NCBI RefSeq assembly: GCF_021134715.1
Contig: NC_060021.1
Span: 10,572,501 to 10,636,500 of the forward strand
From: Daphnia pulex
Taxonomy: Eukaryota; Arthropoda; Branchiopoda; Diplostraca; Daphniidae
Direction of reading: 5' to 3'
DNA length: 64,000 nt
Made by a program: the position numbers and the translations under genes. Under the pieces are notes generated by a model that was given only the letters and a program-made list of their open reading frames with translations, had not been told where the DNA came from and did not search any database. Shown piece after piece: positions 22,498 through 32,985 of the stretch; position 1 is the first letter of the stretch, and each line of letters opens with the position of its first letter.

Positions 22498-23153
22498 CTT
22501 TTATCTCAACTACATATACGGTAAAGATTTACTTGGAGACAAGGCAGGCTGCACACCTTCCCTATCGTCCTGTTCGGCATTGAAGCAGGAAAAATTGATT
22601 GAATTTGCATCCCTAATATATCGTAATTACATTATCATTACGATGTTATATTATATTAAGCTCCTACGAAAAATACGACGACCTGCGCCTGGGTAGCAAG
22701 AACGACCCAGTCTGCCACGACTCATGCCCCATACAACGAACCTGTGGATTAAACCGGAATTTAGCAGTTGCCGACCAATAAGTGCACAGCTGTCAAGTTC
22801 CACTGAATGAGTCACTCATCATTTGAAATAAACTCGGTAACTATTCTAAAAGAGCGACGCAATAACAAAGACAAGTGTGTGAGCAACACACGGACGCAAG
22901 TGCAAAAAGGCCAACGCTCCAGCCCAGCTGCAGGGTTGTTGTCAACAACACATGTTTGGAACAAAGCCATTAACTACTGAGGTTATAATTACAGAATGGA
23001 AGAGTTCGCCAAAGTGGCGGAAAATGTTTTTAGAATTAGAATACTTCCCACTTGTCAAGTTAAAATGTTGTTGATGAATCGCAGTCTAGTTTAACCCGTT
23101 ATTGGCAAACTGGGGAAAACACAAGGATGTCACGTTATGTGTGCAAAATTACC
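22498..23153. other. Spacer
   Basis: No gene recognised. Confidence 0.4.
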
Positions 23154-23263
23154 GGCCATGAATTCAAGGACGATTGACCCCGGGCGCTTTATTAATGCTC
23201 ACGCTAGCTCCCGTTGATTCCTTCATCGTATAAAAAGCAGGACTGCACACCCTGCAAAGTCAG
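23154..23263 (+). promoter_or_regulatory. Core promoter of the gene at 23323
   Basis: GGCCATGAATTCAAGGACG at 23154-23172, TATAAAA at 23229-23235, initiator TCAG at 23260-23263 within TCAGACGATAGCTG, identical over 14 bases to the promoter at 12492. Confidence 0.7.
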
Positions 23264-23322
23264 ACGATAGCTGCACCTCATTCTTAGCTACACATCCCAA
23301 CAAAGCAGTTTAACACTTCAAG

Positions 23323-23850
23323 ATGTACAAGGTAAATTTTGCGATGTGCATAGTCTGATGCGAGTGCGATTCTTACCTGTAATTTGTAATTTTCATCTTC
23401 TGTATCTCGTCAGGTTACTTTGGTTCTCGCTCTTCTCTTGGCCGTTGCTGTTGCTAGGCCTCAGTTCGGAGGAAACCGTCCAGTCCGTCCTCTTGGTGGT
23501 GGCTTCGGATTCCCCCAACTCGGTAAGTTTCTTTGTCAGCCAAGTCAGTCTCGAAACTTTCATCAACTTATAAATTTTCTTTATAAAGGTACTGGAAGCG
23601 GCGCTGGAGCCGGAACTGGTAACGCTGGACCCGGAGGAGTTTCTGCATCAGGCGTAAGAAATTTGAAATTGTCATTATTTCTGTAATAAATCATCAATTA
23701 ATAAAATCACTGACTTAGGTCGGCATCTCATCCGCTCAGAACGGCGGAGTTGGTACAGGTAGCGGCACTGGAACAGCAAACCTCAACCTCTTCACTGGTC
23801 AGGCTGGAGCCACCGGCCAGGGAAGCGGAAGCAGTGTTGGAAAGAAATAA
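23323..23850 (+). CDS. Glycine-rich secreted protein, cluster member 6
   Basis: Predicted exons are 23323-23331, 23414-23522, 23589-23653 and 23719-23850, giving 104 residues, a minimal family member. M-Y-K is followed by a strong signal peptide (T-L-V-L-A-L-L-L-A-V-A-V-A) and a short mature linker (R-P-Q-F-G-G-N-R-P-V-R-P-L-G-G-G-F-G-F). Module 1 is G-T-G-S-G-A-G-A-G-T-G-N-A-G-P-G-G. The last exon is V-G-I-S-S-A-Q-N-G-G-V-G-T-G-S-G-T-G-T-A, then L-N-L-F-T-G-Q-A-G-A-T-G-Q, ending S-S-V-G-K-K. No cysteine in the mature protein. Module 1 differs by one base from that of the gene at 27692, while the variable regions differ. Confidence 0.8.
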
Positions 23851-25640
23851 GCCTGAATGATTGATTTACTGTTTTCTTTTTTCTTGACAATGTTATTGAT
23901 CTAGACCTTTAAATGTGTTGTTTACCTGTGTTATCTTTCTTACGAAATACATTTGCTTTTAAAAAGGCAAGTTCCGTGTGTAACAAGTTTCACTCTACTC
24001 ATATAAACATTGAATTTGAATGGATAATCATCATATAAGATTAACTTGATCGATAATTGTAAAAGAACAATTAACAACAGTTAATAATATCACAACCATG
24101 AAAACAATGAAGAATTTCATCAACTTAGGTGATCAGAGTTAATAAATTTGAAATTAAAAAAAAAAATAGAGTATTTTGCCTTCGGTGCAAAAACTAATCA
24201 CAACGAAGAAAAAAAACCAATCAGAAAATATTATTCCGCCGTTTAAACTTAACACGGTAGCTAGAAATGACAGGATTTAACCATTCTAGGCGATACATGA
24301 TATTTGAATATCATTACAGCGGTCAGGTAGTTGACCCTTTTCCTTCCCTCAAAGTGTTGGATTATTTATCAAACGGTGTCACGTTTTCCTTGAGGCTCTC
24401 ACGAGTTTTGGCCTTCTAGCTTTTGTTATCGGAGTTTATCTGACAAGAAAAGTTACTTTAAAATAAGGCCCACCCCTTTGATAGCAACCATGTTTAATTT
24501 CTATTCCCGTGCTGCACGAAATGCAAATATATTCAACGATTCAGCATAGTCTTTTTTTTTATCCTCCGGCCCATTAATTATTCCTTACTGCGTATCAAAA
24601 AGTGCGTACAGGTTGTAGAACCGCACGATATTTTCACGGTAGGGTAGGACGATTCCTAGAAGTTGCGTGCTGTTGTTTGTTGCCGTGTTCAAGGTTAGCC
24701 CTATTTTGTCACGGGTGAGGAATGGTTTGACTGCTGCTGTATAAGGAACATGACTTGGCTATCCGCTTCCATCTGGATGGATGCCCATGTCTTATAGTCT
24801 TTTGCGGTCTCTCGCGCCGAAACTTGGCCGATACCTGCTCTTTGAAAAAAAAAAAACAAAAACAAACACCGTGAGGACGAGCCGGTCAAGGATTGTTTGT
24901 TTGTTGCTGTAGTTACGCAAATAGCAGCGACACAAATACACGAAAAAATCGAGCTGAATAAAGAGAAATCTTTCAATTTCAAATCATTCCATCACTCGAT
25001 TGAAGTAATCAGAATTTCTTCTTTTCTCAGAACTAGACAACGTGACCAAATTTCTCCTCTATTGTTGTGGCGATGAACTCCTCCCATAGCAACAAGGCAA
25101 CCGACTTTGTTGCTATTGGTGCCATGACATTGAACCGTCCCTTTGCGATGCCATAGAGAATAGAAACAAGAATGAAAATAGAACTCAAATAAAACCGGTC
25201 AATCGTTTCTCTAGCTTGATTCTTTTTTGGTCATTGCCTTACAAGATTTTTAATTACGAAAGTTCAAAAGACTCGCAACAGGTTTTTTTTTATCAAACTT
25301 ACAAATCTGCTTATTTGAAATGTGATCACGCGTCTAGCTAATTTTCCTTTTTTTTTTTTTTTTTGCTTTCTCGGTTTTTCTCAAACGAAATTGAACCCGG
25401 AAGTCACAGCTTCATCATGAGGCAATCCATCAGTGTACTACGTCCGGCGATCCAGTTGTGAAAACTCAAGTCTAATAATTGCACAACATCAGTTTCACGT
25501 AAGGGAATCCCGCCAGCTCACGTGTTTCTAGCGTCTTTTCAAACCAGTAACAACCGACTGGAACCAGCGATGTGTGTTTGTATACACACACGCATGTTGC
25601 TGGAGGGAAAAACCACAAGGCCAGGTAGAGAACCATGTTT
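23851..25640. other. Spacer with no recognised gene
   Basis: AT-rich. A T-run lies at 25348-25364. No family relic was found. Confidence 0.4.
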
Positions 25641-25654
25641 CAACGGACGTTGGG

Positions 25655-25661
25655 TATAAAA
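25655..25661 (+). promoter_or_regulatory. TATA box of the gene at 25746
   Basis: TATAAAA in TTGGGTATAAAACCGAATC, 91 bases before the start codon. Confidence 0.6.
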
Positions 25662-25745
25662 CCGAATCTTCCTCTTCTCATCGGACGACAGACTCCAAGC
25701 GCTTTTGAAAACAGAAAACAACCTCAGCCCCGAAAAACCACAAGA

Positions 25746-26526
25746 ATGAACAAGGTACGTAAAAACCTTGAGATGAGTTGTTCAAATGAGCTAAATGTTT
25801 TGTTCAAATGAGCTTAATGTTTCCCCTTTTTCCCCATATTTTCGTTTTTATAGATGATCGCATTCGCACTGTGTGCCGTCCTCACGGTGGCCACTGCCCG
25901 TCCTCAAACTTTCCAAGGTGACGCTTTATAGTTTCGAATCACGCTGTATTCTTTTTTAACAGCTTGTCGTTAGTTAGTATGGACTTATCCGTGTTGAGTC
26001 TAAACATTAATAAATAATCGTTTCACTTACATGTAGCCACTGGAACTGGCACAGGATTTGGTAGTGGTGCCGCCCCCCTGTTTGCTGGAAATGGAGCAAC
26101 TCCTCTTCTGGGTGGAGCTGCACTGCCTTTTGCTGGACAACCGGTCGGAGGACAACTGGCTTTCCCTGGATTCAATCGTAATAAATATACTGATTTACTT
26201 TAACTAGTTTTGAAAACTTTTGATTACCAGTTATGAATTTATTTTTGCAATCATAAAGTTGGCAGCGGTTCTGGTTCTGGAGCTGGAACGGGTAACGCCG
26301 GACCGGGAGGAGTTTCTGCCTCAGGAGTAAGAATCATTGACTTTGGCTCATTATTTATTCAAATGATCTAATTTATGGAAAACAATTTTATTACTAGGTT
26401 GGCATCGCGAGTGCACAAAACGGTGGATCGGCGACTGGTTCTGGAACAGGTGCCGCAGCTTTGAATGCTTTCACCGGAGAGGCATCAGCAGCTGGAACCG
26501 GTACTGGAAGCAGCTCTGGAAAATAA
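25746..26526 (+). CDS. Glycine/alanine-rich secreted protein, cluster member 7
   Basis: Predicted exons are 25746-25754, 25854-25917, 26037-26177, 26259-26326 and 26398-26526, giving 136 residues. Exon 1 is M-N-K. Exon 2 is the signal peptide core (M-I-A-F-A-L-C-A-V-L-T-V-A-T-A) plus R-P-Q-T-F-Q. Exon 3 holds a subfamily-specific region: T-G-T-G-T-G-F-G-S-G-A-A-P-L-F, G-G-A-A-L-P-F-A-G-Q-P-V-G-G, then L-A-F-P-G-F-N. The constant cassette follows and ends A-G-T-G-T-G-S-S-S-G-K. It pairs with the gene at 31369, which has the same length and exon lengths. ATTAAA at 26623 is a possible polyadenylation signal. Confidence 0.8.
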
Positions 26527-27364
26527 ACTATATCGTCTTAATCAAATTCACTTCTTGAGCATCACTATATGAAGCATAAATTGTTATATGTCACACTTGT
26601 AATTTTGAAATTGTTTGGCGTCATTAAATCGGTAGCCTAAAGGCACACACATTTATTGTATTTGCGGTTTTTCTGGCTTAGTTTATTTAAAGGACACTAT
26701 TCTAACAAACGTCCTAAAATTTCTATTAATGTTAATACTGTCCATTGCATCCAGTATAATACATCTCCTAGAATTTAACGGTTATGATGAAGAGGATAAA
26801 TAACAATATAAGATAAGTAACAAATATTATTCTTCAGTTTTACATACTACATACTACATACATTCTACTATAAAGTCATTATAAGATAATGGCTCATTTG
26901 ATAAAGAGTAATTTCCTTTAATTTCCTATACAAGCAAAATCCTACACTGAGCCAAAGACAAAACATTTTGCTTATTTGACATAGCGCATGACATAGTTAA
27001 AATCTAATTCCCTTAGAAGATACAAATCAAACTGATCGTGATCAGAATCATGAACCGAATATTGGCATAAACACTACTGAGTGAGGTAAAACAGTCACGC
27101 AGAAATCGCCCCCAATCCCTTCGCTTTAAAACTTTACACGGCTACACGCAGTACGGACCTGTCAACTTGCGCAACTACTAATTTGTATTACTTTGAAGGC
27201 TATGTCAATCTAGACGAATTAGGTTGTGCAAAGAAAAGAGGTCGGGTTTTCCCATATTACACGCCGAAAACGGTCATGTTACTGTATGAGGATATCCTCG
27301 GCCCTTATTGGCGAACGCAGATAACAGGTGTCTATAAGATGGCAACGCAATCAAAGATAGAGAT
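26527..27364. other. Spacer
   Basis: No gene recognised; the right end approaches the promoter of the next gene. Confidence 0.4.
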
Positions 27365-27632
27365 GGCCATGAGTTGGAGGTTGATTTGCCTTCCAGCCCT
27401 TTTTTTTTAAAGCAACGCCATCCGCGTCAGTGTTCTGTCGATTCAAGATGAAAATGCCGCTTTTCGTCGTTTTGACGCCGATAGTACACAAAAAGAAGGA
27501 AGGCGGAGTAATTCTGTCTTGACAAAATTAGTACTGTCGGAACCAAATTGACTGAAAGCGGCATTCAACACTTGGAGGGAACACTGCCGCGTTCAGTGTA
27601 TAAAAGCAGCTCGGCAAGCTTATGCCAGTCAG
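27365..27632 (+). promoter_or_regulatory. Promoter region of the gene at 27692
   Basis: TATAAAA at 27599-27605 and initiator TCAGACGA from 27629. GGCCATGAGTTGGAGGTTG at 27365-27383 is a diverged copy of the upstream block seen at 18503 and 23154, but it sits about 220 bases from the TATA box instead of about 60, as if an insertion had moved it. Confidence 0.55.
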
Positions 27633-27691
27633 ACGAAAGCTGAACCTTAAATTCTAAGCTACAGCCCCAGTAAAGCTAAAAGACTTTGAAA

Positions 27692-28268
27692 ATGTACAAG
27701 GTAAAGCAAATTTCACGTACCTTTTAGTCAATTGGTTTCCATTGATATTAAAACCAATAATCCTTAATGACTTTTGTTTTCTCTTCTGATTTGTTCAGGT
27801 TACTTTGATTTTTGCTGTTCTCTTGGCTGCTGCCTTGGCCCGACCACAGTTCCCCAATCAATTCGGCAATCAGTTTGGCGGCTTCCCACAACCAGGTTTG
27901 GGTGGATTCCCTGGATTCGGTGGTAAGTCGCTTTATTGCTTTTTGTTACTTGAATGCAGAGAACAAAATGCAATCGTCTTTGGGTTTTAAAAAAAGGTAC
28001 TGGAAGCGGTGCTGGAGCCGGAACTGGTAACGCTGGACCCGGAGGAGTTTCTGCATCAGGCGTAAGAAATTTTTAATTTCATTCACTTTGACAATGTTTG
28101 ACAAAATGTCTTACCTTTACGAAAATTATTGCGTAGGTTGGCATCTCATCCGCTCAGAACGGAGGAGTTGGAACCGGTACCGGCACTGGCACAGCACAAC
28201 TCAACCTCTTCACTGGTCAGGCCGGCGCGACCGGCCAGGGAAGCGGAAGCAGTGTTGGAAAGAAATAA
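27692..28268 (+). CDS. Glycine-rich secreted protein, cluster member 8
   Basis: Predicted exons are 27692-27700, 27799-27922, 27997-28061 and 28137-28268, giving 109 residues. M-Y-K plus signal peptide (T-L-I-F-A-V-L-L-A-A-A-L-A) and a mature linker R-P-Q-F-P-N-Q-F-G-N-Q-F-G-G-F ending G-G-F-P-G-F-G-G. Module 1 and the last exon are nearly the same as in the gene at 23323, ending S-S-V-G-K-K. AATAAA at 28374 is the likely polyadenylation signal. Secreted, cysteine-free, function unknown. Confidence 0.8.
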
Positions 28269-28373
28269 GCCTGAATCACCTTTGAAGTCAACATAAAACA
28301 ATCACTGTTTAACTACCACACTCATATCGATCTTTTCTTTTGTTGTTATTTTTTTTTTCTACTTTTTAAAGTT

Positions 28374-28379
28374 AATAAA
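28374..28379 (+). terminator. Polyadenylation signal
   Basis: AATAAA 106 bases after the stop codon. Confidence 0.6.
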
Positions 28380-28758
28380 ACTGTAGAAATAATCTTTTAT
28401 CTTGAGTCATTCATTGCTCGGTTTCGAACTGAATCAGATTGGTACACATTAGCTATTTTATCTATGGGATCAAAATTTCGTACAAAAACTTTAATAGCAT
28501 CAATCTGTTTCTGCATGTTATTAACTTTACTGAGAAACTTTGCGAACAAATCACGTTATTACGTGGCCTTTCTTTCTCTGACCCTTCCCCGACCATTGTT
28601 TTGAAAGGACGTTTGTCCAAAAAGAATAAATCAAGAAAACGTCCTTTCTTGCAGCACCAAATAAAATGACAATTTTTAACCACTCTATAAAGAATCGGGC
28701 CTTACTTATATTAATAAAAAATTGTAAAACAAGTTATAATCTCTCCTGAAGGAAATCA

Positions 28759-28885
28759 AACGGAGCTTTGGAACGGGCAATGCCGGGATGCGGAAAGTTT
28801 CTGCAACTGGAATTACTCCATCTCCAGCGCTCGAAATGGAGGAATTATTGGCACTGTTATCAACATTGGACCTGAGTTTTGTAGG
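28759..28885 (+). pseudogene. Intronless relic of the glycine-rich cassette
   Basis: The run GGAGCTTTGGAACGGGCAAT (28762-28781) continues as GCCGGGATGCGGAAAG and TTTCTGCAACTGGA. It matches module 1 of the family, and ATCTCCAGCGCTCGAAATGG follows at 28815-28834 (then AGGAATT), matching the start of the last exon (I-S-S-A-Q-N-G-G). In functional genes an intron separates them; here only about eight bases do. Frame breaks and lack of promoter, signal exon and C-terminus mark it as dead. Confidence 0.6.
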
Positions 28886-29526
28886 CATTTCAGCCTTGTT
28901 AAATCTAATGGGAAGCGGGTTTAAAATTTTTTTTAAAAGGTGTGATAACATAAATTTTTTTAATTTAAGCAATAATAACGGATAAAGATTGAAAAATTTC
29001 CCTGCGATATTGACGCAGATATTGACGCAGACGACGAAAATACATTAGAAATCAATAAACAAATCTGTAAATGAAATACGAAAAACGCATTCGAGTAAGT
29101 CAATCGTGGATAGAACTTGAAAATTATTTCGAGTATAAGTATCTACCATTTATGAGAGTACTTATCTTCAAAAAAAAAAAAGTTTTCAAATTTCATGTAA
29201 TTTTTACGAAGTTAACTTCGATATTGCTACTATCACCGACGCAGTAACTTCAACTCGTATTCAAAGAAATCAAATATTTGATTGAATATAGATTGTATCG
29301 AGCGAACAGTTTATTGTAATTATTAATGGACACAAACAGGTAAACAAAAGGTTCGCATTAAAAGGCCCTGTAATTTTATGTTTTCATTTTTTTTTTGTTC
29401 TTTTTTTTTTACAAATTGCATTTTTGCAATCGTTTGAGCTATTCATTGTAATCTGAAGCAAACCCATGTAAATGTGCTCATGATTAAGTGTGCAGCTCTT
29501 GGATCCTGGATGATTTTTTTATCTAT
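28886..29526. other. AT-rich spacer
   Basis: No gene recognised. Confidence 0.4.
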
Positions 29527-29937
29527 TTATGGTCTTGAGCTTCCTTGAGCCACTCCAGTCTGAGCGGCGAAGAAAGTTTGGCCGGAAGGACCCGTGTTTT
29601 GTTGGGCGGAAGCAAAAGAAGAAACTCCGCCTGCAGGTGGCCTGTTAAAGCTACCAGGCTGAACATTCGGCACAGCGGAATTGATGACAGCCAAAATAGA
29701 CGAGTGAACTAATTCGAAATAGAAAATTCATTTCATATTACTAAAAAAATGAATTCTCGCGACTTAACCGAATGAATTCACTCACTGTCTTGAGGAGCTG
29801 GTTTAGCGGAGACCATAGCGACGGCGAGGACAAGGAAGACGAACGCAAAAACCTGGTCGCAAAAATTACAACAAATGTGCTTAAACTTAAAAAAAAAAAC
29901 GCGAAAGACGGTTCAAATTTCGTTGTACTACCTTCAT
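29527..29937 (-). CDS. Short secreted protein, distant relative of the glycine-rich family
   Basis: Predicted exons on the minus strand are 29937-29932, 29852-29786 and 29708-29527, giving 84 residues. Exon 1 is just M-K. Exon 2 is a signal peptide (V-F-A-F-V-F-L-V-L-A-V-A-M-V-S-A) plus K-P-A-P-Q-D. Exon 3 encodes I-H-S-S-I-L-A-V-I-N-S-A-V-P, then P-P-A-G-G-V-S-S-F-A-S-A-Q-Q, T-F-F-A-A-Q-T-G-V and A-Q-G-S-S-R-P. G-G-V-S, S-A-Q-x-N/x, the central F-x-x-x-Q-x-G and G-S-S-x-x occur in the same order as in the last two modules of the plus-strand family. This suggests a compacted, diverged member in reverse orientation. Splice sites and phases are consistent. Confidence 0.7.
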
Positions 29938-31272
29938 GATTGTTTTAAATGTGAAACGAGCTGACGCAAAGTGGACTGTTGATACGTTGGATTGCAAGTG
30001 GTTAACTGGTGTGTCTTTCGGTTGTCCCGGACCGTATTTGTAAGAGCCCCCAAGTCCCGGAGAAATTATGGGAGGTGGCTTAACCGCCCTAGACCGGTGC
30101 TGGGCAAGGCAGAAACGGAAGGGCATCCCAAGGTTGTTTGTGCTACTTTTTCAACCGAAGCGCAATTTACATAATTCTTCTTGTTTTCTTGTCGAAGAGG
30201 ATCAGTAACATCAACAGCGGTCATAACAGCAACCTTGGATGGCCAACATCGGCGGAAAAAGCGCTCTTTTTCAAAGTGAAAACAACAAGCTTCGCCTTGA
30301 AAGACCATTTGACTAGATTTTCTCATTTTCCCGATGCCTGTATTCTAAATACGGCAAGGCCCATTTTCCTATTTCGATCCTATTTGAAACGAACACCGAT
30401 GTCAAAATAATCTCCCTTTTCTATGCTATGCTATGTGATATATACTACGACGAATGTACCATATGCGGTACATTCGAATTCGGACAACTTTTTCTTCGGT
30501 ATAGTTTCTCATTAACCAAAAAAATATAGACAGCCTTAGTGTCCTTGTTACTTTAACGAATTACGAAAGTACTTCGCTGGAAAACTTGAAAGGTGGATGT
30601 TTGGCAGCAGCCAAACACGAGGAGTCATTGAACGCATTTCGCAACAGTGAAATTTTGTGGAACATTTGCCCACCAGATCAATTTTATGTAAAGCGGCTAT
30701 TTCTAATGGCCAAACTGACGATGAATGATGGGGAAATTTCATGTCATCTTTGATCGTAACGTCTCGTGATGTCGAGGGGGAGGAGTCGGCACTTGATTAG
30801 CTTTCGCAGAAGTAACAAATAGAAACTAACCTGTAATCCCGTTCGCGACGATAGCAAACAAAGGCGAACATTTCTCGGTTGACTCTCCAGACTTTGAGCT
30901 TTCAGCAGCAAACACCATCTAGTGATACATGAAAGAGTTAGATATTCAGGCTTGTTGTTTTTTCTTTCAGTATAAAAATCGCAAATACGTATAACTACGT
31001 AAATTCCCATAACCTCCAATCAATCCAATGGAGTAACTTTCGAATTGCGAAATACACATACTACTGGTATTACCACATCTGACATCTAGGAAAATCCCAA
31101 CGTTCGTGACATGAGTCGGATCAAACCAAATAATTACCGACTTTAGATACATTGACAAAATAGTTTTGTGCAAACATCAATGACACTGTTTCTTGGGTAA
31201 AACCGGGGGGGGGGGGGGCCCAAGGCGCTAGACAGTTTTCTACATTTGGTTTAAGGTAAACATTCTCATGAG
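29938..31272. other. Spacer between divergent genes
   Basis: Holds the upstream regions of the minus-strand gene at 29937 and the plus-strand gene at 31369. A G-run of 14 bases lies at 31205-31218. No gene recognised. Confidence 0.4.
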
Positions 31273-31279
31273 TATAAAA
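31273..31279 (+). promoter_or_regulatory. TATA box of the gene at 31369
   Basis: TATAAAA in CATGAGTATAAAATCAATC, 96 bases before the start codon. Confidence 0.6.
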
Positions 31280-31368
31280 TCAATCTCCAACTTGTGATTC
31301 GACACCACATTTCAACAAGTCGCTTCTTAAAGACAACAACCTCAGTGCCAGCTACGAACAATTTCAAA

Positions 31369-32084
31369 ATGAACAAAGTACGTACTTGCACCTGGTTATA
31401 ACTTAAATCTTTATGCTGTTTGCCTGTTTCTATACATCTTCATTCCATTTCCAGATGATTACCTTTACATTGTGCGCAGTCCTCGCTGTGGCCACTGCTC
31501 GCCCTCAGGCGTTTCAAGGTAAAGAACACCGGCCCTTATTGATAAACAAACTTAAATTTGTCTCCAGTAATTGATTAAATATAAGATTAATTGGGGTAAC
31601 CTTTTGCGTAATGTAGCCACTGGAACTGGGACAGGATTTGGAAGTGGTGCCGCCCCACTATTTGCCGGAAATGGAGCAACTCCTCTTCTGGGTGGAGCTG
31701 CACTGCCTTTTGCTGGACAACCGGTCGGAGGACAACTGGCTTTCCCTGGATTCAATCGTAAGACTTCGTCATTTACTTAAAATTCATTGAAACCTTTAAA
31801 TAACAATTGTTACTTTGAACTTTGAAGTTGGCACCGGTTCTGGAGCTGGAGCTGGAACGGGTAACGCTGGACCAGGAGGAGTTTCTGCTTCAGGAGTAAG
31901 AAAACAACAAAAATAAGAAAATCAAACACAAATTTGACTCACTAATTTGTTTTAGGTTGGAATATCAAGCGCACAAGACGGAGGATCAGCGACTGGTACT
32001 GGAACAGGTTCCGCAGTATTGAATGCTGTCACTGGAGAGGCTGCAGCAGCTGGAACTGGTACTGGAAGCAGCACTGGAAAATAA
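31369..32084 (+). CDS. Glycine/alanine-rich secreted protein, cluster member 9
   Basis: Predicted exons are 31369-31377, 31455-31518, 31617-31757, 31828-31895 and 31956-32084, giving 136 residues, the same exon lengths as the gene at 25746. M-N-K is followed by signal peptide M-I-T-F-T-L-C-A-V-L-A-V-A-T-A. Exon 3 differs from its partner by five synonymous bases, all in its first 50 positions; the last 91 bases are identical, while the flanking introns do not align. The constant cassette ends A-G-T-G-T-G-S-S-T-G-K. AATAAA at 32232 is the likely polyadenylation signal, about 70 bases from that of the convergent gene on the minus strand. Confidence 0.8.
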
Positions 32085-32231
32085 ATATTAGTCATCGCTT
32101 ATCGCATCTGAAGCTCAGAATACGAGACTATACTTAAGAAATGTCGGTTGAAAACTTGAATATATTATAAATGTTAATGAAACAGTGCTGGTTTACTGAA
32201 GAAAAATCACTTGTGTTGTCTCTGATCGATC

Positions 32232-32237
32232 AATAAA
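32232..32237 (+). terminator. Polyadenylation signal
   Basis: AATAAA in GATCAATAAACAAAATC, about 150 bases after the stop of the gene at 31369. Confidence 0.6.
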
Positions 32238-32302
32238 CAAAATCGACACTTAACTCGCATGTCTTAAATTAGCACACAAAATATTTAAAAACCAAAGTTA
32301 CA

Positions 32303-32308
32303 TTTATT
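32303..32308 (-). terminator. Polyadenylation signal (minus strand)
   Basis: AATAAA on the minus strand, 64 bases past the stop of the gene at 32985. The two convergent genes end about 70 bases apart. Confidence 0.6.
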
Positions 32309-32371
32309 GCAGTGGCTGCCCCCATGCAGTGTACCTGTTTCGGATTAAAATTTAAATGCATCGATTAAAGT

Positions 32372-32985
32372 TTAGTTTCCATTTTCATTTCTGTTGTTTC
32401 GATTTTTGGGTTGCTTTGTTGTTCGGTTCGCGGGCCGGTTAGTTGGCCGTCTCTGTCGTTGTTGGTTATTATTATTGGGCGAAGAATGAGAATGGGCCGA
32501 GGCTGATGCCGAAACAGACCCTGTTCCTGAAGAAGAGGCTGAGGCATGTTGCCACCCTGTTCCCGTCCTGCGAACAGACGAACCCTGATGCCCACGTCCG
32601 GATGAACCTGCTGCTGTACTACCAGCACCTCCAGCTCCTGGACTTAGCCAGGAAGATTGCTGATGATGGGCCTGCCGATGGGCCTGCTGATTAGCTGCTT
32701 GTTGAGAGGCAGCTGAATTGAATGTATTAGCAGCCATCTCGTTAAAGGTTCTGGACATACTGCTAAAGGGATCGTTTCCTGTAAATAAATATCAAGAATT
32801 AAACAAGAAACAGTGAAAAATAAATCCAATTTCAAACCTTGTTGCTGAGGCAAAGGAACAGCTAAAATGGTGTAGATTGCCACGGAGAGAAAAAACCATA
32901 CGGAAAAGGCCTGTTAAAGTTTGGTATTGATGAGTAAAATTATTTGTTCAAATACTTTTTAAAATTGTACAAATGTTACCTTCAT
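32372..32985 (-). CDS. Secreted Ser/Asn/Gln/Ala-rich low-complexity protein
   Basis: Predicted exons on the minus strand are 32985-32980, 32910-32838 and 32778-32372, giving 161 residues. M-K plus exon 2 form a signal peptide (A-F-S-V-W-F-F-L-S-V-A-I-Y-T-I-L-A) followed by V-P-L-P-Q-Q-Q. The last exon begins N-D-P-F-S-S-M-S-R-T-F-N-E-M. It then holds Gln/Ala/His-rich sequence, a Gly/Ser/Ala block (S-P-G-A-G-G-A-G-S-T-A-A-G-S-S-G; S-S-S-G-T-G-S-V-S-A-S-A-S-A) and a basic Asn/Gln/Arg/Thr tail. The order signal exon, linker, S/G-rich block resembles the glycine-rich family, but without the diagnostic end motif. Likely extracellular; function unknown. Confidence 0.65.
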
